Shown: one piece after another, positions 16,135 through 22,188 of the stretch | Layout of the letters: each line of letters opens with the position of its first letter | Position numbering within the stretch: position 1 is the stretch's first letter | NCBI GenBank assembly: GCA_014874425.1 | Contig: JACWAG010000141.1 | Span: 1-30,915 of the forward strand | DNA length: 30,915 nt | Source: Syntrophaceae bacterium | GTDB lineage: Bacteria > Desulfobacterota > Desulfomonilia > Desulfomonilales > Desulfomonilaceae | Reading direction: 5' to 3' | Program-made: the position numbers and the translations under genes | The notes under the pieces: model-generated | Database searches by the model: none | What the model was told of the DNA's origin: nothing | What the model saw: only the letters and a program-made list of their open reading frames with translations

Positions 16135-16140
16135 ATTATA
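16135..16140 (-). promoter_or_regulatory. Candidate -10 box for the octahaem cytochrome gene
   Basis: On the minus strand the hexamer reads TATAAT, a perfect sigma-70 -10 element, in the 149-base gap between the exported peroxiredoxin and the cytochrome. No good -35 hexamer is found 16-18 bases upstream, so the promoter may need an activator. It suggests the cytochrome and the downstream genes can be transcribed separately from the peroxiredoxin. Confidence 0.35.
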
Positions 16141-16200
16141 TGAGATTTTAAGAATCCGCTCTCGAGTTAGGCTCGGCTTATTCGGGACCTGATTCAGCTT

Positions 16201-16803
16201 CTACAATTTTTTAAGTTCCTTAATAAGGTTTTCCAGCTTTGGCATGGAGTTTATGTCATGGACATCTACGTAACGGATAACACCTTTTTTGTCGATTACA
16301 AACAATGCTCGTTCCGACACTCCATTTGACCTTAAAATACCATATTTTTTCGCCACCGCCCCGTGGGGCCAAAAATCAGAAGCCACTGGGAACCACAAAT
16401 CGCCCATTTCTTTTGTCCATGCATGCAAAGTTGGGATGTTGTCTACAGAAATCCCGATCAATTGAGTGTCATACTTGTCGAATAGGTCTTTAGCAATGTT
16501 GTAACCGGGCCACTGTTGAGAGCATACAGGAGTCCAGGCAGCGGGCACAAATGACAAAACAACATTTTTCTTGTTGAGGTATTGGCTTAGCGTAATAGGG
16601 TGACCGGACAATGATGGTAACGAGAAGTCAGGGGCGATGTCCCCAGCCTTCAGCTTGGTAGAGCTGTCTATTGCTTTCAGCTTCCCAGGATCGTAGATCG
16701 ACGAATCAGCAGGGACCGAGGCGCCCCAGGACAATGACAAGGCCAGAAGTTGCCACAAACTTATAAAAGACATGATCACAACAACACTCTGTATCTTACG
16801 CAT
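16201..16803 (-). CDS. Exported peroxiredoxin (AhpC/TSA, BCP/AhpE-like)
   Basis: 200 aa with an N-terminal Sec signal peptide (MRKIQSVVVIMSFISLWQL, cleavage near SWGASV). The thioredoxin-fold peroxidase domain has GDIAPDFSLPSLSG, the peroxidatic cysteine C94 in AAWTPVCSQQ, and ERALFVIDKKGVIRYV. It therefore reduces peroxides outside the cytoplasm, needing an exported thiol donor. The gene just upstream encodes an exported TlpA-like thioredoxin, the obvious candidate. AGAGGT is 8 bases before ATG 16803, and the upstream stop is only 5 bases away, so the two are translationally linked. Confidence 0.88.
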   Translation of the reverse strand: MRKIQSVVVIMSFISLWQLLALSLSWGASVPADSSIYDPGKLKAIDSSTKLKAGDIAPDFSLPSLSGHPITLSQYLNKKNVVLSFVPAAWTPVCSQQWPGYNIAKDLFDKYDTQLIGISVDNIPTLHAWTKEMGDLWFPVASDFWPHGAVAKKYGILRSNGVSERALFVIDKKGVIRYVDVHDINSMPKLENLIKELKKL

Positions 16804-16808
16804 GGTTA

Positions 16809-17390
16809 TCAACCTCTAGGTGAATTCGATGCTGTCACAAACTCTTTTAAAAATTCTCCGGCATTCTTTATCGCTCCAACCTTGGTAAAAACTATTTTAA
16901 ACTTCCCATCCGCCATCAATTTTCCGACCAAAAAAGTAGGCGTACGAATGTTATTAGTCAGGGCCCTCTGTATGAGAATATTGTCATCCGCTATAAGCGG
17001 GAACGAAACATTAAATTTGTTTTTAAAAACACTTACTTCGTAAGGAGTGTTACCTACTCCGATTCCTACAACCTTAATATTGTCCCGAAGCGACGGAACC
17101 TTAAGTATCAGATCATGTAATTCATTGACCACCGGTGCGTCACGCTGACATATGGGGCAGTACATACTAAAGATCTCAATGATAATAAATTTTGCCCTTA
17201 TCTGGGTCAGCTTGAAAATCGGCCCATCATGAAGTCCCAAATATTTTTTATCGGCTAAGTTTTCTGGAGCGTCAAATTTGAGATTCGTCAAGACATTCGA
17301 ATTCACGGCCAATTCTTGAGAAGTGACCAGTTCAGGCGCCAGTAACACCAACCCAATAAAAAAGACCATTAAAACATGAGCTTTGTTCAT
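16809..17390 (-). CDS. Exported TlpA-like thioredoxin-fold protein
   Basis: 193 aa. The start is set at ATG 17390 (GGGGCG upstream), which places the signal peptide AHVLMVFFIGLVLLAPELV at the N-terminus; the longer frame would bury it 41 residues in. The redox motif is C78-P-I-C81 in FSMYCPICQRDAP, an unusual dithiol compared with the thioredoxin CGPC. The rest follows the redoxin fold (VVGIGVGNTPYEVSVFKNKFNVSFPLI and RTPTFLVG, here given by their key parts). It probably recycles the exported peroxiredoxin that follows, or delivers electrons in cytochrome maturation. Confidence 0.82.
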   Translation of the reverse strand: MNKAHVLMVFFIGLVLLAPELVTSQELAVNSNVLTNLKFDAPENLADKKYLGLHDGPIFKLTQIRAKFIIIEIFSMYCPICQRDAPVVNELHDLILKVPSLRDNIKVVGIGVGNTPYEVSVFKNKFNVSFPLIADDNILIQRALTNNIRTPTFLVGKLMADGKFKIVFTKVGAIKNAGEFLKEFVTASNSPRG

Positions 17391-17430
17391 ATTCGCCCCA
17401 ATCAGTGATTCATAAGACTCAAGAAACAGC

Positions 17431-17601
17431 TTAACCACCCATTGGTTTAAACATCTTTTTACCTGCGCCACATATAGGACATTTCCAATCGTCGGGCAGA
17501 TCTTCAAAAGCAACCCCTTTAGGAATCTTACCCTTCCGGTCCCCCTTCTCGGGATTGTACATGTAACCGCAATTTGTCGTCTGACATTGATAAATTTTCA
17601 T
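17431..17601 (-). CDS. Rubredoxin, C-x4-C type
   Basis: 56 aa rubredoxin. The first knuckle is CQTTNCGYMYNP, with four residues between the cysteines where rubredoxins normally have two; the second knuckle CPICGAGKK is normal. This matches the type II rubredoxin pattern described for Desulfovibrio desulfuricans Rd-2. DLPDDWKCP is conserved. AAGGTGGT lies before ATG 17601; a longer frame back to 17649 has an unrelated N-terminus and is rejected. It lies near desulfoferrodoxin and rubrerythrin, for which rubredoxin is the usual electron donor. Confidence 0.93.
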   Translation of the reverse strand: MKIYQCQTTNCGYMYNPEKGDRKGKIPKGVAFEDLPDDWKCPICGAGKKMFKPMGG

Positions 17602-17776
17602 ACCACCTTCCACAACCACCTCCGAGGAGTTACGCCGGATTGATTCCATGTTTCACAATTCTTTTGGAGGTAATTCAAACCGGCGCTAAAGACTCCTTAG
17701 CTATAATGAAGCGCTGATGCCATTTTGTTATTTGTGATAGCAAGATATTTCTAGTCAACACAATTGATCGAAAATC

Positions 17777-18151
17777 TTAAGCTTTCCAAAGACCGTGCAA
17801 ATTGCAATACTCACGGGCCGTGAATTCGCCTGAGACAGGGAAAAAGGCTTCCGGGGCTTCTCCCGGCTTGAGGAATTGCCTGTAGGCCTTCCCATCACCA
17901 GTCACGATTTCAATCCATTCAATGTGGTGCTTCTCTTCCATTGGATGGGCGACGCTGCCGACTTTAACTTTCAAGCCGCCATCAGTAGTCTCTTTGACCG
18001 GAACATGTTTTTCCTTTGCAGCATCTACGGTATTCGCTACAAAGAGCTTCATTGGCTGACCACAACAAACTAGTTCCCCTTGACCGGTGTGAATCATCTC
18101 AACGATGTTCCCACATACCTCGCATTTCCAAATTTGCAGTAATTCTGTCAT
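17777..18151 (-). CDS. dfx: Desulfoferrodoxin (class I superoxide reductase)
   Basis: 124 aa two-iron superoxide reductase. The N-terminal desulforedoxin domain binds Fe(Cys)4 with C10, C13 and the adjacent pair C29-C30. The catalytic domain binds Fe(His)4Cys with H49, H69, H75, H119 and C116 (motifs EKHVPV, AHPMEEKHHIEW, EYCNLHGLW). E47 and K48, known to tune the active site in the family, are present. It reduces superoxide to peroxide without releasing O2, in the cytoplasm. GGAGG precedes the ATG. It is 100 bases after rubrerythrin, which can remove the peroxide produced. Confidence 0.97.
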   Translation of the reverse strand: MTELLQIWKCEVCGNIVEMIHTGQGELVCCGQPMKLFVANTVDAAKEKHVPVKETTDGGLKVKVGSVAHPMEEKHHIEWIEIVTGDGKAYRQFLKPGEAPEAFFPVSGEFTAREYCNLHGLWKA

Positions 18152-18188
18152 TTTTTAAACACCTCCAAATGTTTTTGATCTCGACTCG

Positions 18189-18201
18189 TTTCAATTTGAA
18201 A
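18189..18201 (-). promoter_or_regulatory. 13-base palindrome upstream of desulfoferrodoxin
   Basis: TTTCAA-A-TTGAAA on the minus strand is a perfect 6-1-6 palindrome in the rubrerythrin-desulfoferrodoxin gap, about 38 bases before the start codon. It could be an operator, but AT-rich palindromes of this size also arise by chance, and it does not match the perR upstream site. Confidence 0.25.
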
Positions 18202-18250
18202 AACCTGACTGATTAGTAAACGCCCAATATACTAGAACCTAACGGGCGAA

Positions 18251-18826
18251 TCACCAGTTTTCCGCAAGAATCTCAAAGTAAGCCTTGGGGTGAGCGCAAG
18301 CAGGACAGGAATCCGGCGCCGCTGTCCCTTCATGTAGATAGCCACAGTTGATACACCTCCACACCACAGGCTTATCCCTTTTGAAAACCGTGCCTGATTC
18401 AACGTTTTTGAGAAGGTCCAGATAACGTTTTTCATGTTGCTTTTCCGCAACGCAAACAGCTTCCCAAATTCGCGCCACAACTTCAAGACCCTCAGATCTC
18501 GCAACCTTAGCAAATCCAGGATACATTTCTGTCCATTCAAAATGCTCACCCGCTGCGGCAGCTTTCAGGTTATCGGCTGTTCCAGCCACGATTCCCGCAG
18601 GAAAAGCCGCCTGAACGAGGGTCTCACCACCCTCTAACTGTTTGAAGAAACGTTTTGCGTGCTCTTTTTCCTGGTTACCTGTTTCGTCAAAAATCTGCGC
18701 GATTTGAATCAGACCTTCTTTACGAGCCTGAGAAGAAAAATACGTGTATCTATTTCGCGCCTGAGATTCTCCAGCAAACGAAGTTATCAGGTTTCTTTCT
18801 GTTTCCGATCCTTTTAGTGAAACCAT
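18251..18826 (-). CDS. rbr: Rubrerythrin
   Basis: 191 aa, the full rubrerythrin architecture. A ferritin-like diiron domain (about 1-150) has ligand helices GESQARNRY, NQEKEHAKRF, HFEWTEMYP and AEKQHEKRY. A C-terminal rubredoxin domain (about 155-191) has CINCGYLHEG and CPACAHPKAYF. It reduces H2O2 to water with electrons from rubredoxin or NADH-linked reductases in the cytoplasm. The ATG follows the perR stop directly (TAA then ATG), with GGGAGGAAAG inside the end of perR, so the two are translationally coupled and rbr is a first-line target of the regulator. Confidence 0.97.
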   Translation of the reverse strand: MVSLKGSETERNLITSFAGESQARNRYTYFSSQARKEGLIQIAQIFDETGNQEKEHAKRFFKQLEGGETLVQAAFPAGIVAGTADNLKAAAAGEHFEWTEMYPGFAKVARSEGLEVVARIWEAVCVAEKQHEKRYLDLLKNVESGTVFKRDKPVVWRCINCGYLHEGTAAPDSCPACAHPKAYFEILAENW

Positions 18827-19279
18827 TTAATCTTTCCTCCCAATGGTGTTTCTCTTAATTTCCAAAATCTCGACTTTTCCCTTTCTTGATCTTTGAGCGC
18901 TGCATTCTGGACACAAACCCCCAAATTCCAACTTATGCCACAAGACCTCGTAATCACTCACAATAGTAGCAGTGCCATCAATTGATTTCATTGCAGGAAG
19001 TTTCAAGTCATCAACTCTTCCACATCTAATACATCTTATGTGGTAGTGGTTTTCGATGGTTCCGTCGAAACGTTTTTGCTTCCCGGCCATTTCAAGCTTT
19101 TGAATCAACCCTGATTCGGACAGCAACTCCAGATTTCGATAAACAGTCCCCAAACTGATTCTCGGCAAACGCATACGCACTATTTCATAGATTTCGTTTG
19201 CCGTTGGATGGGAAGTCAGTTTCCCTAGTTCTTCGAGTATGACCCGTCTTTGTGAAGTCTCTCTGAGGTATCCAGACAT
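18827..19279 (-). CDS. perR: Fur-family peroxide-stress regulator (PerR-like)
   Basis: 150 aa DNA-binding repressor. The winged-helix domain (1-72) has HPTANEIYE and LGTVYRNLELL. The structural zinc site is C83-x2-C86 and C123-x2-C126. The regulatory metal ligands expected for B. subtilis PerR align with H24, D72 (RFDG), H78 and H80 (NHYHIRC) and D90/D91; an Asp after RF is more PerR- than Fur-like. It probably senses H2O2 by metal-catalysed histidine oxidation and derepresses the genes downstream. A matching palindrome lies 20 bases upstream of its own start, which implies autoregulation. It is transcribed with rubrerythrin. Confidence 0.9.
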   Translation of the reverse strand: MSGYLRETSQRRVILEELGKLTSHPTANEIYEIVRMRLPRISLGTVYRNLELLSESGLIQKLEMAGKQKRFDGTIENHYHIRCIRCGRVDDLKLPAMKSIDGTATIVSDYEVLWHKLEFGGLCPECSAQRSRKGKVEILEIKRNTIGRKD

Positions 19280-19298
19280 TTTGATCGTACCCTATACG

Positions 19299-19313
19299 TA
19301 ATGGTAACTATTA
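19299..19313 (-). promoter_or_regulatory. PerR/Fur-type operator upstream of perR
   Basis: TAATGGTAACTATTA is a 7-1-7 inverted repeat with arms TAATnGT and ACnATTA (one mismatched pair). It has the size and AT-rich arms of PerR boxes (consensus TTATAATnATTATAA, from B. subtilis knowledge). It lies between the candidate -10 and the perR start codon, so bound repressor would block transcription. Confidence 0.6.
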
Positions 19314-19315
19314 CT

Positions 19316-19344
19316 AGTTAATGCCTTAACCACATACTTGTCAA
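19316..19344 (-). promoter_or_regulatory. Candidate sigma-70 promoter of perR-rbr
   Basis: On the minus strand a perfect -35 TTGACA (19344-19339) is followed after 17 bases by the weak -10 TTAACT (19321-19316). A second palindrome GTTAA-TGCC-TTAAC (19317-19330) covers the -10, and the PerR-like box begins just after it. The arrangement fits a repressed promoter. Confidence 0.5.
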
Positions 19345-19444
19345 GAGATAACTGGTCAAAAAACTGGCAAATTATAATTAAGCACTAGTCTTGATGTGTC
19401 AACACGAACATGGGCAGCCGAAATTGAAACGGCATGCTACTTAA

Positions 19445-21157
19445 TCAATACGTCTTAAATAAAGATATGAACTGGAAGTTGGTTGAGTCAAATAGACCCT
19501 GGTCAGTTATTTTGATTTCAGGAATGGGGGTTAAAGCCATAAACGAGAGTGTGGCAAAAGGAGCGTCGAGGGAGCATCCCAAATTTCTAGTAGCGGTTTC
19601 GCAATCAGTGAGCCTTGTTTTAACTTCACCAATTGGTAGATTAGACATCAAACCACCAATTTCTAAAGGCAATGATGCGCATACCTCTCCATCAACCACT
19701 ACGGCTAAACCTCCCTCCATTTCGGATATGGTTTTAGCGGCGACAAGCATGTCGGAATCGTTTGCGCCGACTACAACAATGTTGTGCGAGTCGTGGGCAA
19801 CGGATGACGCTATTGCTCCCTTTTTAAGTCCAAATCCTTTGATAAGGCCTACAGCGTAGGCCCCTGAGCCGTGATGTCGCTCTATTACCGCAATTTTCAG
19901 CAGGTCTCTCTCAACATCTGAACTGACCATTCCATCGGCGCTGGGTGTTTTTTCGACGGACCGTTTGGTCATGATTTGCCCCGGAACTACCTGAATCACA
20001 TTTACAGCGGGACCTTCAGCAACCACTTTGAAGTCGGCCACGCGATCCCATGCTACATTGCAACTCGGCGGAAGTTTCGAAACACCTGAATTGGAATACT
20101 CCCCAATGAACTGTCCTTTTTCAGAAACCTTCTGACCTGCGCAGTACACGGATTTGATTTTAAATTTTTCCAAGTCTTCCAGTATGACAAGGTCGGCTTT
20201 ATATCCTGGTAAAATGGCCCCGACATTCTTGAGACCAAAATAAGTGGCTGGATTAATTGTTACCATCTGTATCGCCCTTACTGGATCTACCCCCTTACCT
20301 CGCACACGTTGCAACAGATAATTGAGATGGCCTTTGCTCAAGATGTCGTCCGGATGCAGGTCATCAGCCACCAGCATGATATTTCGAGAGTTATGAGAGT
20401 TGACAAGGGGCAACAACGAATCCAGATTTTTTGCCGCCGACCCTTCCCTGATCATAATTCTCATGCCTATATCCAGTTTCTCTCTAGCTTCTTCCACACT
20501 ACAGCATTCGTGGTCGGACCCGATACCCGCTATTCTATACGCGGTGAGGTCTTTCCCTGAGAGGCCGGGGGCATGCCCGTCGATTATTCTATCCCTGAAA
20601 ACAATGATCTTCTTGAGAATATCCTGATCCATTAGAATCACGCCAGGGAAATTCATCATTTCAGCCAAGCCTAGGATTCGCTCATGTTCCCGGAATTTAA
20701 CCATATCATCCGGTCCTAACGTGGCGCCCGATGTTTCAAAAGGTGTAGCAGGGACACACGAGGGGAACATCACAAAAACGCGCAGAGGAAGTCCCTCACT
20801 TGAATCGAGAATATATTTTATCCCCACCAGACCATGAACATTTGCTATTTCGTGTGGATCGGTCACCACAGCGGTAGTACCCAGAGGAACAACGTTGCGA
20901 GCCAGTTCAGCAATGGTAAGCATACTGGATTCCAGGTGAATGTGACCGTCAATAAAACCCGGAGCTACAAAAGCGCCATGCAAATCAACTGCGTGTTTAG
21001 TTTCATATTCTCCAAATCCTATTATTATATCCTTGTGTACAGCGATAGACGCGTTATGTATTCTCCCCGAAAAAACATTGACGACATTTGCGTTTTTCAG
21101 CAACAAGTCAACTGGTTCATTTCCGAGAGCTAGCATGATTTTTTCTTTTATATCCAT
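19445..21157 (-). CDS. ade: Adenine deaminase
   Basis: 570 aa amidohydrolase that converts adenine to hypoxanthine and ammonia. The N-terminal barrel has the metal-binding GFIDGHIHLESSML, DPHEIANVHG, DGHAPGLSG and the SDHECCSVEEA motif. The catalytic-domain end shows INPATYFGLKNVGAILPGYKADLV, typical of this family. The C-terminal domain carries VAHDSHNIVVVGAND. Length is normal for bacterial Ade (about 570-600). GGAG precedes the ATG. It lies 60 bases after the MTA phosphorylase, which releases adenine, so the two form a salvage pair. Confidence 0.95.
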   Translation of the reverse strand: MDIKEKIMLALGNEPVDLLLKNANVVNVFSGRIHNASIAVHKDIIIGFGEYETKHAVDLHGAFVAPGFIDGHIHLESSMLTIAELARNVVPLGTTAVVTDPHEIANVHGLVGIKYILDSSEGLPLRVFVMFPSCVPATPFETSGATLGPDDMVKFREHERILGLAEMMNFPGVILMDQDILKKIIVFRDRIIDGHAPGLSGKDLTAYRIAGIGSDHECCSVEEAREKLDIGMRIMIREGSAAKNLDSLLPLVNSHNSRNIMLVADDLHPDDILSKGHLNYLLQRVRGKGVDPVRAIQMVTINPATYFGLKNVGAILPGYKADLVILEDLEKFKIKSVYCAGQKVSEKGQFIGEYSNSGVSKLPPSCNVAWDRVADFKVVAEGPAVNVIQVVPGQIMTKRSVEKTPSADGMVSSDVERDLLKIAVIERHHGSGAYAVGLIKGFGLKKGAIASSVAHDSHNIVVVGANDSDMLVAAKTISEMEGGLAVVVDGEVCASLPLEIGGLMSNLPIGEVKTRLTDCETATRNLGCSLDAPFATLSFMALTPIPEIKITDQGLFDSTNFQFISLFKTY

Positions 21158-21217
21158 TTAACTACTCCATATTTCAGAAATCACCTGCAATGAGTCCGTA
21201 TTCGCCAATTTAGTCGC

Positions 21218-22003
21218 TTAAACAAGGGCTCCGTCCAAAGCTCTACGACAGTCGCAGTCTTCAAAATTTATCGAAGGGGCCGCTGTCAAAAATATCTTTT
21301 TGACATTATTGACGTTCTTTTTCATGGTGGAGGCTATCATTTCCCAGGTAACAGCTTCATCAGAGTGGCGCCAGCAGTCATAATCAGTGCTCATTGCCAC
21401 GACTGCGTAACAGATCCCGGCTTCACGGGCTAGAGTCGCCTCCGGCGATGTCGACATATTGACTATGTCGGCGCCCAAGGCGCGAAACATTTTACTTTCA
21501 GCCCTTGTAGAGAACCTAGGCCCTTCAATCGTTACGACAACTCCATCGGCATGAAATTTTATCGTTTGAGCGTTAGCCGCCTCTATCAATACCTTCCGCA
21601 CATGCTCGCAGAATGGGTCTGCCATAGATATGTGGGCCACTTGGTCTCCTTCGTGAAAAGTTGACTTCCTGTTCCTGGTCCAATCAATGAATTGGTCCGG
21701 GAAAACCAGGTGTCCGGGTTCTATTTCCTCCCGTAAGGAACCGCAAGCGGTCGTAGCTATGACATGGGTAACTCCAAGTTCTTTCATGGCCCAGATATTC
21801 GCCCTATAGTTTACTTGGGAAGGAGCTATTCTGTGGCCCTTACCATGACGATTCAGCGACACAACCTCAGTTGAGCCCAGCAAGCCTATCACAGGGTCAG
21901 CAGAAAGATGTCCAAAAGGTGTGCCCATTTTAATTGCTTTGGTGGACAACAGAAAATCCGGCTCATCGAATCCTGATCCCCCAATGATCCCGATTTTGAT
22001 CAA
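21218..22003 (-). CDS. mtnP: S-methyl-5'-thioadenosine phosphorylase
   Basis: 261 aa PNP/MTAP family enzyme that splits MTA with phosphate into adenine and 5-methylthioribose-1-phosphate. The family N-terminus is IGIIGGSGFDEPDF, followed by LNRHGKGHRIAPSQVNYRANIWAM, TACGSLREEI, EGPRFSTRAE and MSTDYDCW with the DYD substrate loop. The start is TTG 22003: AAGGAG directly abuts the ATG at 22009, too close to use, but stands 6 bases before the TTG. The adenine product is the substrate of the downstream deaminase. MTI phosphorylase activity (inosine form) is an alternative for some relatives. Confidence 0.93.
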   Translation of the reverse strand: MIKIGIIGGSGFDEPDFLLSTKAIKMGTPFGHLSADPVIGLLGSTEVVSLNRHGKGHRIAPSQVNYRANIWAMKELGVTHVIATTACGSLREEIEPGHLVFPDQFIDWTRNRKSTFHEGDQVAHISMADPFCEHVRKVLIEAANAQTIKFHADGVVVTIEGPRFSTRAESKMFRALGADIVNMSTSPEATLAREAGICYAVVAMSTDYDCWRHSDEAVTWEMIASTMKKNVNNVKKIFLTAAPSINFEDCDCRRALDGALV

Positions 22004-22103
22004 AGTCATCTCCTTTATTTAGTGAGATTGGATACGAGAATGTATTCGCTTGAGAAACTTGTTCTGTTTTCTGAAAAGATTACAATTCTTCGGCACTTAT
22101 AGA

Positions 22104-22133
22104 TTGACATTACAATATGTTATGCAATAGATT
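22104..22133 (+). promoter_or_regulatory. Candidate promoter for the four-domain exported protein
   Basis: TTGACA (22104-22109), an 18-base spacer and TAGATT (22128-22133) form a reasonable sigma-70 promoter in the 185-base divergent gap. It lies about 40 bases before the GGAGG at 22174. Confidence 0.45.
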
Positions 22134-22188
22134 TTGAATTGTAAATGATTTTCAGAAACTATCGATTTATTCTGGAGGTATCAGCAAA

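Noticed and set aside
19434..19859. 141-aa plus-strand frame inside adenine deaminase
   Set aside because: It is antisense to a well-supported gene and reads as unstructured Ser/Thr/Pro-rich sequence.
22009..22009. ATG at 22009 as start of the MTA phosphorylase
   Set aside because: AAGGAG abuts it with no spacer; the TTG six bases later has correct spacing and gives the normal family N-terminus.
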